From contig JALVUT010000356.1 of assembly GCA_027035445.1 (NCBI GenBank), positions 1 to 25,697 of the forward strand: a DNA stretch of 25,697 nt. The letters run 5' to 3'. The translations under genes and the position numbers were made by a program. Position 1 is the stretch's first letter; every line of letters begins with the position of its first letter. This document shows, in pieces, positions 1-8,496 of the stretch. The notes beneath the pieces are model-generated. The model made no database searches. It had not been told where the DNA came from and saw nothing but the letters and a program-made list of their open reading frames with translations. The DNA is from Thermococcus sp. Its GTDB lineage: Archaea > Methanobacteriota_B > Thermococci > Thermococcales > Thermococcaceae.

Positions 1-210
1 ACCACCGGGAGAAGCCCCATGATCGCGGTCCGCGTCCAAGGGCTCAAACCTGCAGTGGTCGTTCTCCACGGCGTCAAGAAGCTCGATGAGCTGGCCGTAA
101 AGCTCGCCGAGCGCGAGAGGGTTCCCCTAATCATCTCCCATGCTGGCAGTGAGGGAGAACTGGTAACAAAACTCAGAAAGCTCGTTGAAAAAAGCGAAAG
201 GAAACTCTAA
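1..210 (+). CDS. C-terminal part of an unidentified protein (5' end outside the window)
   Basis: The reading frame is open from the first base and runs without a stop to TAA at 208-210, so the visible ATG at 19 is probably internal and the gene starts before the window. About 69 residues can be read. They alternate beta-strand-like hydrophobic stretches (AVVVLHG, VPLIIS) with charged helices (KKLDELAVKLAERERV, LVTKLRKLVEKSERKL), which fits a small alpha/beta ligand-binding module, perhaps at the end of a regulator. I do not recognise the family. The stop overlaps the stop of the convergent gene on the other strand. Confidence 0.6.
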   Translation, partial: TTGRSPMIAVRVQGLKPAVVVLHGVKKLDELAVKLAERERVPLIISHAGSEGELVTKLRKLVEKSERKL

Positions 211-992
211 CCCAGCTCTTTTTTCCTCCAGACCCCTACTTTGGCTAGCCTGGTGAGTCTGTTCCTCATGTGGAGCAGAACATCGCTCAGCGTTTTTCCG
301 TTGTCATACTCCTCGATTATTCCAAGTAGCTCCTCCCTGCTGTGGTCCTTCATCTCCCTCGCGAGTTCCGTCATCCTCGGGTAGGCCCTGACTATGTTGT
401 CCACTATGGTTATGTCCGCCATCCTCGCCGAGCGGGAGAGAGGGTTGAGGTCGATGGTTATCACGAACTTGCCCATTGCGACTAAAGCTTCGGTCCTGTC
501 ACCATCCTCCAGGGGAACCACGACAACGTCGGCCCTCCATATTCCCTCCTCATCCACCTTCCCGCGCTCGTGCTCCAAACCTGGAATTCTCCTCGTTGGG
601 TTCACACCCAGTATCTCAATCTCCTGGTCGTACCGCCTAAACTCCTCGGCGATGGCCTTAACGCGCCCCTCCGTGCGGTAGAAGAGGTTTATCTCAAGTT
701 TTGCGTTAAGGACCTTGGCGAGCTCTATCGTCTCCTTAGGCACCAGTGCAGCCACGTTCCCGTTAACGGATATGATCGGGTGCTCGGCCAGGATCAGCTT
801 TGCCACCGCCGCCCTCATGGCCCTTTCGGCGGGTTCTATCGTCCTCTCCCCGATTATGTAGTCGAAGGCCTCGCCGCGACCGTGGGCTATTAAACCTGCC
901 TTCGCGGTCATGCCCTTCTCCATGCCCTCAATGATCTTCTCCCTGTAGTACAGGCTCCAGTAGCGGGGGTGGCTCTTCGGTATCTCTACCAT
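207..992 (-). CDS. 4-phosphopantoate--beta-alanine ligase (archaeal phosphopantothenate synthetase)
   Basis: This cytoplasmic enzyme joins 4-phosphopantoate and beta-alanine, using ATP, to make 4'-phosphopantothenate in the archaeal route to coenzyme A. The 261-residue product has the features of the family (formerly DUF137): the N-terminal IPKSHPRYWSLYYREKI segment, GLIAHGRGEAFDY near residue 40, the VNGNVAALVP segment, GVNPTRRIPGLEH, and VVVPLEDGDRTEALVAMGK followed by ITIDLNPLSRSA. Its length is about that of the known archaeal enzymes. Three in-frame starts exist (GTG 1001, ATG 998, ATG 992). I chose ATG 992 because GGTGAT lies four bases upstream of it and the family usually begins MV-I-PKSHPRY. 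The gene ends convergently on the preceding gene and appears monocistronic. Confidence 0.93.
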   Translation of the reverse strand: MVEIPKSHPRYWSLYYREKIIEGMEKGMTAKAGLIAHGRGEAFDYIIGERTIEPAERAMRAAVAKLILAEHPIISVNGNVAALVPKETIELAKVLNAKLEINLFYRTEGRVKAIAEEFRRYDQEIEILGVNPTRRIPGLEHERGKVDEEGIWRADVVVVPLEDGDRTEALVAMGKFVITIDLNPLSRSARMADITIVDNIVRAYPRMTELAREMKDHSREELLGIIEEYDNGKTLSDVLLHMRNRLTRLAKVGVWRKKELG

Positions 993-1087
993 CAGCATCA
1001 CCGAGAGAAGGTCGGGGACATCCTAAAAAGGCTTTCCCGGTTGATGGGATCTGCGGAGGAAAGTTTTACACCTTTGGTTTTAAAAAG

Positions 1088-1141
1088 TGCTATAAACCCC
1101 AAGTTCAAAACATTCGGTGGACAATAACGGACATGTGTCCG
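1088..1141 (+). promoter_or_regulatory. Putative promoter of the nfnSL pair with a SurR-like motif and an inverted repeat
   Basis: A TATA-like GCTATAAAC lies at 1089-1097. Just downstream, 1103-1119 reads GTT-CAA-AAC-ATTCG-GTG. This agrees with the SurR consensus GTTn3AACn5GTT except in the last base. SurR is the known sulfur/redox regulator of Thermococcales electron-transfer genes. A dyad CGGACA-TG-TGTCCG occupies 1128-1141, between this motif and the start codon at 1155. Motifs placed downstream of a TATA box suggest repression. The bases are seen; the functions are inferred. Confidence 0.35.
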
Positions 1142-1154
1142 GGGTGGTGCGCCT

Positions 1155-2000
1155 ATGTATCGGATCACTGATAAACGGGATCTGAGTCCCATCGACTATT
1201 TTATTGAAGTTGAAGCGCCGCATGTGGCCAAAGCATGGAAACCGGGCCAGTTCGTAGTTTTCATAACCAACGAACGGGGCGAAAGGGTTCCAATGTCGGT
1301 CTACAAAGCGGAGAACGGAAAGATTGGAATGTTCATCAGAAAGCTCGGAAAGACAAGTCTCCAGCTCTACCATGAGTTTAGTGTTGGGGACGAGCTCTAC
1401 AGCATGGTGGGCCCGCTCGGAAAGCCTATAGAGGTAAAACACTACGGGAATGTTGTTTTTGCATCCGACGCCGTCTGTGGACAGGCTGAGAACTACGCAA
1501 CGCTGAAGGCCATGAAGGAAGCTGGGAACTATACAATTTCAATTCAGAGCTTTGAAAATGCCGAAAACGTCTATCCAGAGAAGTTCCTAGCAAAACCCGT
1601 TGCCGATGAGCACTACATAACAACCGACGACGGGAGTGTTGGAATAAAGGGAAACTACCTTGACGTCGTTAGGGAACTCATTGAGAAGGACAAGGTTGAC
1701 GTGATCTTCGCTGGTGGAAAGCTGGGAACCCTCTCAAAGCTCGCTGAACTCACCAGACCGTATGGAATTCCGACGATAACAACCGTAAGGCAGATAATGG
1801 TTGATGGAACCGGAATGTGCGGTTCCTGCAGGATACTCTACGATGGTAAGGTGAGGTTCGCGTGCAGGGACGGACCGATGTTCGACGCCCACAAGGTTGA
1901 CTGGGAGGACGTGCTGAAGAGGGCCAACCGCTTCCTTGAACAGGAGAAGCTGGCCAAAGAGCGCTATCTTGAAGAGCTCCGAAAGAAGGGGGTGGTCTGA
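1155..2000 (+). CDS. NfnS/SudB-like small subunit of ferredoxin:NADP oxidoreductase, atypical NAD motif
   Basis: This is the small (FAD and [2Fe-2S]) subunit of an NfnSL/sulfide dehydrogenase-type complex that moves electrons between ferredoxin and pyridine nucleotides in the cytoplasm. The FAD domain shows KPGQFVVF and ERVPMSV near residues 30-50. The C-terminal [2Fe-2S] loop is canonical: MVDGTGMCGSC, then FACRDGPMFD, giving the Asp plus three Cys ligands expected in NfnS. The middle is odd. Where the family has a glycine-rich GGGVGIAP nucleotide loop, this protein reads ASDAVCGQAENY (about residue 103), and the later GP-containing loop reads AGGKLGTLSK. NAD(H) binding may therefore be altered. 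Thermococcales carry Nfn paralogues, and P. furiosus has a distinct one called Xfn; assignment to that branch is inference. The start at 1155 follows GGTGGTGCGCCT. The large-subunit gene follows with no gap. Confidence 0.88.
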   Translation: MYRITDKRDLSPIDYFIEVEAPHVAKAWKPGQFVVFITNERGERVPMSVYKAENGKIGMFIRKLGKTSLQLYHEFSVGDELYSMVGPLGKPIEVKHYGNVVFASDAVCGQAENYATLKAMKEAGNYTISIQSFENAENVYPEKFLAKPVADEHYITTDDGSVGIKGNYLDVVRELIEKDKVDVIFAGGKLGTLSKLAELTRPYGIPTITTVRQIMVDGTGMCGSCRILYDGKVRFACRDGPMFDAHKVDWEDVLKRANRFLEQEKLAKERYLEELRKKGVV

Positions 2001-3428
<1,428 letters not shown>

Positions 3429-3441
3429 ACGCTCTCCCTTT

Positions 3442-3912
3442 CTACCACTCCCTTTTTCTGCTCCCAACGAAGAGCCCCTTCTTCAAGACGTCCAAGAACT
3501 CCCTGTCCAAAAATGATTTGGTGAATTCCATGGTCCCATCTGGATCGAGCCACTCAACGCCCTCTGGAATCCCCTCCACCCACAGATAGACCAGCTCGTT
3601 TCCCTCCCTGGCTATGAGAAGAGTTATCACCTTAACCCCGAGTTCTTGGGCTATCCTCACCTCCCGGGCAACAAGAGAGGTGAACTTGCTGAGGGGGGCA
3701 ACCGCAACGAGATATTTGGCCTCCCTTATCCTAGCGCTTGTGTCCCTGAGACCATACTTCGAGGGGACAAGTATGTTGTTAGTATTGAGCTTCTCCTCAG
3801 TTATCTCAACTATTGCCCTCTCGGTTCGCGTGTTGTAGAGCAACGTCGGCTCACTCAGGTATGTGAACGGCCCGTACTTCTCCCTCTTTCTCCATCTCAG
3901 GAAGCCGGACAT
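3442..3912 (-). CDS. Conserved-looking hypothetical protein, 156 aa
   Basis: I do not recognise this family. The protein begins with a basic segment (RWRKREKYGPF) and continues with alternating strands and helices: NNILVPSKYGLRD, AKYLVAVAPLSKF, REVRIAQELGVKVITLLIAREG and LVYLWVEGIPEGVEWL. This suggests a small soluble alpha/beta fold. No signal peptide, membrane segment or cysteine cluster is visible. The ATG at 3912 has a strong GAGGTGGT ribosome-binding site (3917-3924) that supports expression. It converges on nfnL, with 13 bases between the two stops. Upstream lies a long leader containing one copy of the 21-bp repeat (3961-3981) and a possible promoter near 4100-4115. Confidence 0.7.
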   Translation of the reverse strand: MSGFLRWRKREKYGPFTYLSEPTLLYNTRTERAIVEITEEKLNTNNILVPSKYGLRDTSARIREAKYLVAVAPLSKFTSLVAREVRIAQELGVKVITLLIAREGNELVYLWVEGIPEGVEWLDPDGTMEFTKSFLDREFLDVLKKGLFVGSRKREW

Positions 3913-4182
3913 GGAACCACCTCAGGTGGGGATAAAACCTCGTCATCACTCACTCCGCAGGGATGACACTCATCATCGGTTCGCAACTCAAATCTCCCTT
4001 CTACGGCCTTTTTTCAGCCAAAGGAGGATTTTCCAAGGAGTGGGTGTCATCGGTTGAAGGTGCCACATCATCCCCCCTCCGAAAGTGCTCTGGAAAAGAG
4101 GGGTTAAAAGGTTTTGCTGTTAAAAACTAGGAAGAACAAGGGAGACTGATATGCGTCATCGGTTAACTAAAATACTGCAATT
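3913..4182. other. Intergenic region with repeated TCATCGGTT motifs
   Basis: No gene is visible here. The region carries three of the four copies of the nine-base motif TCATCGGTT noticed in the window, at 3973-3981, 4048-4056 and 4156-4164. The first is part of the 21-bp repeat shared with 22728-22748, and the third extends to 13 bases identical to the copy at 22740-22752. On the minus strand AAAACCTTTTAACC (about 4102-4115) looks like a BRE/TATA box. It would give a leader of roughly 170 bases before the gene at 3912. A run of CCCCCC lies at about 4073-4078. Confidence 0.45.
3961..3981 (+). repeat. 21-bp direct repeat, left copy
   Basis: Twenty-one bases here are identical, and in the same orientation, to 22728-22748. 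The core is GATGACACTCATC, which contains a short dyad (GATGA/TCATC with a six-base spacer if read to the second TCATC). The two copies bracket the CODH-hydrogenase-antiporter block and the AbiE genes. The flanks differ beyond one or two bases. Confidence 0.8.
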
Positions 4183-4330
4183 TTATTCTTCTAGCTTTTT
4201 CTCCAATCTCTTTTTAGCAGTAGTCTGGCTCTCCCCAATTGCCGCCAGTATCTCAAAACTGAGCCTATTTCTTTCATATTCATCAAATAATGGGCATGAC
4301 TCAATAAGATTTCCCTGGATTATCACCTTG
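4183..4330 (-). pseudogene. Possible remnant of a minus-strand gene (C-terminal tail only)
   Basis: On the minus strand the last 40 or so codons before the stop at 4183 read like real protein: CPLFDEYERNRLSF, then EILAAIGESQTTAKKRLEKKLEE, a charged amphipathic helix. Upstream, the frame becomes low in protein character, no ribosome-binding site is seen, and it overlaps the plus-strand membrane-protein remnant. I read it as the truncated 3' end of a gene of unknown function. It could be chance coding potential. Confidence 0.25.
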
Positions 4331-4550
4331 GGAATCGTGGTTACTGTGGTGAGCATGGCCTTCGGTTTCAATGTCTCGATTGAATTACAACATCGGATTC
4401 CAAAAGGGGAACACTTTACTTCATCTACGGTTTCGTAGTGGACTGGGTTGGTCTGGCGGAGGCGAGGCTCATATTCGCCGTGATACTTCTCGGGGCTGGC
4501 GTACTCATTGAAAGCTGGAGAGCTTTTAAGCCCCCTCAAAGACATTCTAG
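4300..4550 (+). pseudogene. Frameshifted remnant of a small membrane protein
   Basis: Two hydrophobic stretches lie in different frames. PWIITLGIVVTVVSMAFGFNV (4307-4372) is in frame 2. In frame 1, TLYFIYGFVVDWVGLAEAR followed by LIFAVILLGAGVLIESWRAF runs to about 4530, with no start codon until the GTG at 4438. Joining the two through a shift between about 4370 and 4400 gives a plausible protein with two or more membrane helices. The family is unknown to me. The break, the missing start and the adjacent ATPase remnant all suggest decay. Confidence 0.35.
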
Positions 4551-4589
4551 ATCTCAAACATATGAAGCTTGTCGGCTCGGAGTAATATA

Positions 4590-5106
4590 TGTGATACCCA
4601 TTTACCTTCCTCTCGTATTGATGCTTCTTTTTGCTATCCCATGTCCAAAAGGCTTAGAGGTAGGTATCCCAGAGCAGCTGTTTAGGAGAGAGGAAGAAAT
4701 TGAAAAGTTATTGGGATGCAGTTAAGCAGCTTGGCACACTTCCAGGATGGTTGAACCTGTATGATGTTGAAGAGATACACAGAACGAAATCATCGGATTG
4801 CATTGGAAACACGATTGATGATGCCATTAAAGAAGCAGAAAAGGAATTGGAGCATCTTTCAGAGGGCAGAAGTCCAAAGGCAAGAGAAGTGTTTAGGCTC
4901 TTAGAGTTTGATGCTTCTTGGAGGAATATAATTCGAATGGAATTTCGGAAGACACTCTCAGCAGCTTATTAACGGTGTTAGTTGAGGGACTCTTCATTGT
5001 GAGGAAAGACGAAAATACCGGGGTCCACTACTTCACGGACCCGATATATAGGAAAGCCGCAATGAAACTCCCAATTATTGTTGAGAACAAAACTGCCAAA
5101 AGATGA
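4590..5106 (+). pseudogene. Decayed C-terminal half of an archaeal AAA ATPase
   Basis: Pieces of one protein appear in successive frames. Frame 1 gives KGLEVGIPEQLF (about 4650-4690). Frame 2 from 4700 gives YWDAVKQLGTLPGWLNLYDV and continues to AREVFRLLEFDAS. Frame 1 resumes near 4918 with LEEYNSNGISEDTLSSLLTV and FIVRKDENTGVHYFTDPIYR, ending at 5106. The order matches the lid (LGGIPGWL-type motif) and C-terminal winged-helix region of the archaeal ATPases of the PF01637 type. The N-terminal P-loop half is absent, and at least one and probably two frameshifts are needed. The gene is not functional as it stands. Confidence 0.55.
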
Positions 5107-5281
5107 GAGTGAGCAGAAAATTTGCTCTGCTACTCCGTGGTGCGGAGACTGCAATAAACTGCTGGAGAAAGCTTGAGATTTCTGAGGGAGTTCCTCTAAC
5201 TGAGCCACCTAGTCGAACCATGATCTATCTCTATTTAGCATTTTACCTCCATGAATTAAAAAGCAAAAATAGTTTATCTAG
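5107..5281. other. Gene-free spacer between the ATPase remnant and the end of the antiporter operon
   Basis: No coding feature is supported here. The only recognisable element is the T-rich terminator of the minus-strand operon at 5254-5270. Open frames in this stretch show no ribosome-binding site and no protein-like composition. Confidence 0.4.
5254..5270 (-). terminator. T-rich transcription terminator after mnhD
   Basis: Just after the mnhD stop codon (5282-5284), the minus strand reads ATTTTTGCTTTTTAATT. Two T5 tracts of this kind are the usual intrinsic termination signal in Thermococcus, and no hairpin is required. It marks the likely 3' end of the long CODH-hydrogenase-antiporter transcript. 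Confidence 0.6.
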
Positions 5282-6844
5282 CTATTTTGAACCTCTCCCT
5301 GCGAGGTTCAGCGCTTGCTGTATGTACTCTTTGTAGTTTATTGTTTGTGTTGTTGCTGGGTTGATGTAGTGACTAACCACGTAGGGAGCCAGCAGACCAA
5401 TAACAATGCAGACTAGGGCCAAAACCAAACAAACACCACTCATGCTCCAGCTCTCCCTGGCCTCGACGTTCTCCCTGGGCTCTCCGAGCCAGATCTCGTA
5501 GAACACTCTAATGTAGGCCACCAAAGCCGTCACCGAACTAAGGACCAGCACTAGAGCAAGGAGGAAACTCCTCTCCATGAAAGCGTTGAAGAGCAATAAC
5601 TTGCTGAAGAACACGTTCAACGGCGGAACGCCAACGAGGCTCAGCGAAGCCACTGCCAGAGTGAACGTTGCCACAGGCATCTTCCTCCCTAGTCCAGCCA
5701 AGTCCTCCAAATCCCTTGAACCGGTAGCGTGAATGAAAACCCCAACCACAAGGAACAGCAACGCTTTAGCAACCGCGTGATTAACCATGTGAAATATTGC
5801 AGCACTCAACGCCAACTGCGTGCCAACACCAACCGCCATCACCAAGTAACCCATGTGCATTATTGTCGAGTAGGCAATCAACCTCTTCACGTCCCTCTGC
5901 ACGAGCATCATCAAAGCCCCAAAGAGCGCCGAAACCGCGCCAAGGAACATTAGAATCACGCTGAGCGCGTGAATGATAGGGCCTAAACTTACGTCAAGCG
6001 AGCCCCCGTAAACAGTGTAGATGAACCTAGCCAAAGCATAAACGCCAACGTTAACAACCAGCCCAGATAGTATCGCCGAGATTGGACTCGGTGCGGCTGG
6101 ATGAGCCTCCGGAAGCCAGAAGTGGTTCGGGAAGACTGCCGCTTTAATCAGGAACGCCCAAGTGGCCAGGGCCAAAGCAACTCCTGAAGCGACAACCACA
6201 TCCCCCCAGGGTCTTTCAACCACCGGAAAGCCCACCCCATGGATTAGAGCACTTAGGTTGGCGAAGTTTAATGTTCCGAACGAGTAGTAGAAAACTCCCA
6301 GAGCGAGGAAGTACATGGTCGTTCCGACCGCACCAATCAGCGCGTACTTCAAGCCGGCAACGACGGAATTTCCCCTGTCCCTGTAAAACATCACGAGAGC
6401 GTAGGCTGCGATGCTGGTAACTTCAATCATGACGAAGAGATTGAAGGCGTCACCCGTGAGTAAGACTCCAAGTAAGCCAGCCTCAAGGCCGAGGTAGAGC
6501 GTGAAGTACCACTCTAAACCGCTCTCCCCCTCGAGGTAGCGGTAGCTGTAGATTGCGATGAGGAACATTAACGTTGCAGTTACTAAGGCTATCAGAGCAC
6601 TCATCCGGTCAACTTCGTAGATTATGCCCACTGGAGCCGTCCAACCACCGAAGGTGTAAACCAACGGTTCTCTTGAAGAGTAAGCCAGCTGAAAGAGCTT
6701 GAACGCGCTCAAGAGCGTCAAACCCGTCCCGGTCAAAGCGTACGCTATCACGGCTTTTCTGTTTCCCTTGACGAGGATTGACGTTATTGGCAGTGCGAAG
6801 GCGAAGAGGATTGGGATTACCGGGGTTAGGCATACGGCATTCAT
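5282..6844 (-). CDS. mnhD: Mrp-type antiporter subunit D (NuoN/NuoL-like ion-translocating membrane protein)
   Basis: This 520-residue polytopic membrane protein is one of the ion-conducting subunits of the Mnh/Mrp module and belongs to the proton_antipo_M family. Visible hallmarks are VMIEVTSIAAYALVMF with the conserved membrane glutamate, LIGAVGTTMYFLALG, LIKAAVFPNHFWLPEAHPAA (the conserved Lys and the PxHxWLPxAH motif), LIAYSTIMHMGYLVM, and HMVNHAVAKALLFLVVG. The N terminus is hydrophobic from the first residues. An earlier in-frame start at 6886 would lie inside mnhE. ATG 6844 is chosen because GAGGTGGTGAGA immediately precedes it. It is the last gene of the operon and is followed by a T-rich terminator. 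With the hydrogenase it should exchange H+ for Na+. Confidence 0.92.
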   Translation of the reverse strand: MNAVCLTPVIPILFAFALPITSILVKGNRKAVIAYALTGTGLTLLSAFKLFQLAYSSREPLVYTFGGWTAPVGIIYEVDRMSALIALVTATLMFLIAIYSYRYLEGESGLEWYFTLYLGLEAGLLGVLLTGDAFNLFVMIEVTSIAAYALVMFYRDRGNSVVAGLKYALIGAVGTTMYFLALGVFYYSFGTLNFANLSALIHGVGFPVVERPWGDVVVASGVALALATWAFLIKAAVFPNHFWLPEAHPAAPSPISAILSGLVVNVGVYALARFIYTVYGGSLDVSLGPIIHALSVILMFLGAVSALFGALMMLVQRDVKRLIAYSTIMHMGYLVMAVGVGTQLALSAAIFHMVNHAVAKALLFLVVGVFIHATGSRDLEDLAGLGRKMPVATFTLAVASLSLVGVPPLNVFFSKLLLFNAFMERSFLLALVLVLSSVTALVAYIRVFYEIWLGEPRENVEARESWSMSGVCLVLALVCIVIGLLAPYVVSHYINPATTQTINYKEYIQQALNLAGRGSK

Positions 6845-6854
6845 TCTCACCACC

Positions 6855-7340
6855 TCACTCGAATATTCTCTCCGCGTACTTTTCAAACTCCTCGCAGACT
6901 TCCTTCTTTGCTTCTCCTGGGTTTTCGGCCATCACGTTAATCCAGTTCACGTAGAGGCAATCCTCATCAGCGTCAACAACAACCGTCCCCGGAGTGTTCG
7001 TTATTGAGTTTGCCACGAGAGCTCTCGCGTACTCGCCCTTTACTTTTAACGGAACCTTCACAATCCCAGGTTCGACCTTTCCTGTGATTATTCTTCCAAT
7101 AACATCAGTGTGGGCCTTAACTTCAGCAACGAGGAAGTACCAGATGAAGTAAACCAAAGCCCAGGCCCACCTGAGTGGATTCAGTGCTTTGGCGTCGTCC
7201 TCGACAAGGAACTTCCCGACGAGTGCTCCAATGATTATCCCGACGAGTGCTCCGGTGAACAGGTCATATGGCCTTGTCGAACCGGTGAAGAGGATGTAAG
7301 TTACAAAGCCCAGAACGGCGGTTGAAACAAAGCCCTTCAT
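6855..7340 (-). CDS. mnhE: Mrp-type antiporter subunit E
   Basis: This 161-residue protein has the MrpE layout. An N-terminal membrane part covers VSTAVLGFVTYILFTGS, LFTGALVGIIIGALVG and WALVYFIWYFLVAEVKAH. A soluble domain follows with the family-typical PGIVKVPL, ALVANSITNTPGTVVVD and LYVNWINV (NSIT-TPGT-V is the MrpE signature). It is a structural subunit of the Na+/H+ antiporter module. Its ATG overlaps the mnhC stop (ATGA), and its own stop lies 10 bases before mnhD. In the hyperthermophile membrane-bound hydrogenase operon the E-like gene comes first; here it sits between C and D. Confidence 0.9.
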   Translation of the reverse strand: MKGFVSTAVLGFVTYILFTGSTRPYDLFTGALVGIIIGALVGKFLVEDDAKALNPLRWAWALVYFIWYFLVAEVKAHTDVIGRIITGKVEPGIVKVPLKVKGEYARALVANSITNTPGTVVVDADEDCLYVNWINVMAENPGEAKKEVCEEFEKYAERIFE

Positions 7341-7741
7341 TTCTCACCCCTCCTTAGAAGGCTTGGGAGGAGTTTGCCCACTTCCCTAACGTCAAGCGTC
7401 CCGTAAATCCTGTAAACCTGGATTATCGCGAAGGCTATGAGGATGTTAACCGCCATTCCAATGACTACCGCAGTCAATACCAATGCTTGTGGAAGCGGGT
7501 CAACGGCCGTTCTAACGAAGTTTTGGAGGGCACTCTCCTTCCAGACTGGCAGGATCGGGGGTTTTACCGGATAAATCACCCTGTAACCGAGGAGGACTAC
7601 TAGGACGTTGGCAGTATCCCCAAAGATGGTTAATGCTATGAGCTTTTTCACAAGGTTAGGTTTTGACACAATCCCGTAAACGCTTATTACCAGCGTTGCG
7701 AGGAGTGAAATTATCGTAACGCTCCATAGGAGGCTTATCAT
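7337..7741 (-). CDS. mnhC: Mrp-type antiporter subunit C (NuoK-like)
   Basis: This small membrane protein of the MrpC/NuoK family has three hydrophobic helices. They begin at LLWSVTIISLLATLVISVYG, at KKLIALTIFGDTANVLVVLLG, and at the diagnostic DPLPQALVLTAVVIGMAVN. A periplasmic-side loop (KPPILPVWKESALQNF) separates the second and third helices. At 134 residues it is slightly longer than the typical bacterial MrpC. It is part of the Na+/H+ antiporter coupled to the hydrogenase. The start overlaps the mnhB-like stop by ATGA, indicating translational coupling. Confidence 0.9.
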   Translation of the reverse strand: MISLLWSVTIISLLATLVISVYGIVSKPNLVKKLIALTIFGDTANVLVVLLGYRVIYPVKPPILPVWKESALQNFVRTAVDPLPQALVLTAVVIGMAVNILIAFAIIQVYRIYGTLDVREVGKLLPSLLRRGEK

Positions 7742-8496
7742 TTCCTCACCCCCAGGAATTCTCTGAACTTCTCCTCTGGAATGCTCAGAAGGAGGAAGAC
7801 CGCCGTGAAGCCCGCTCCAACAGCCAGGTATTCGAAAATGTTGTAGTAAACGAGTGAACCGCCCAGTGGAACTCCGAGGGCTTCTCCCGGAAAAATTGGC
7901 TGATTCTGCATAAAGTAACCGTTAAGGAGGAGTGGGATTAAAGCGATGAGTGCAATGCCGAGCAGGCCGATTGAGCGGATTGTTATGGCCCTCGCCTTGT
8001 CGAGACCATTCTTTTCAAGCGCGTATTTAGTGTAGGTGGCTATTATCAGAAGCGGAGCAACCGCTAAGGCTGAACCACCCTGGAAGCCGCCGCCTGGCGT
8101 TAATTGCCCGTGGAGTGCTATTGAGGCTGAAACCGAAAGAATCATTGCGACTATAACTTTCGTCACCGTTCCCACGGGTCCTGGGAGTTCTGGTTTTGGT
8201 TCGCCCTGTTTTGCTTCCTTGGATTGTTTTCTGCTCAGCCTGAAGAGGGTAAGGCTTCCTATTATTGCAATGAAGAAGACGGCCGTCTCGAAGAGCGTGT
8301 CCAAGCCACGGTAGTCCCAGACGATTGAGGTTACCGCTTCAGGGCTTTTTGCCGAGTATTTTCCAAAGTAACTGTTCTCGAGGTAGAATTCTCCGAGTGG
8401 GTGGAGGTTCTTCTGGGGGGTGAGGTTTTGGGCAACGTAGCACGCTACTCCAAGGGTGATTGTGAGGATCATGAGCAGGCCTATTAAGCGTTTCAT
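7738..8496 (-). CDS. mnhB: Mrp-type antiporter subunit B with N-terminal MbhE-like segment
   Basis: This 252-residue membrane protein appears to combine two modules. The first 90 residues (ending in PEAVTSIVWDYRGLDTLFE and TAVFFIAIIGSLTLFRL) resemble MbhE, the C-terminal piece of bacterial MrpA. Residues from about 105 onward are MrpB: VIVAMILSVSASIALHGQ, LTPGGGFQGGSALAVAP (the MrpB signature), and NIFEYLAVGAGFTAVFLLLS. A charged linker, RKQSKEAKQGEPKPELPGP, joins them. It is a subunit of the Na+/H+ antiporter module. The ATG follows the upstream stop directly, and the downstream overlap with mnhC is ATGA. In membrane-bound hydrogenases these two modules are usually separate genes. Confidence 0.88.
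   Translation of the reverse strand: MKRLIGLLMILTITLGVACYVAQNLTPQKNLHPLGEFYLENSYFGKYSAKSPEAVTSIVWDYRGLDTLFETAVFFIAIIGSLTLFRLSRKQSKEAKQGEPKPELPGPVGTVTKVIVAMILSVSASIALHGQLTPGGGFQGGSALAVAPLLIIATYTKYALEKNGLDKARAITIRSIGLLGIALIALIPLLLNGYFMQNQPIFPGEALGVPLGGSLVYYNIFEYLAVGAGFTAVFLLLSIPEEKFREFLGVRK

Noticed and set aside
3913..3980. Possible C/D box guide RNA on the minus strand (ATGATGA ... TGATGA ... CTGA)
   Set aside because: The first guide space is nine bases and is followed by CTGC instead of a D' box, and the second is about 17 bases, unlike the usual 10-12. The CTGA overlaps the ribosome-binding site of the 156-aa gene. The second copy of the repeat lacks the C' part.
5103..5336. 77-codon plus-strand frame after the ATPase remnant
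   Set aside because: It runs into the mnhD coding region on the other strand and across its terminator, and the product has no recognisable features.
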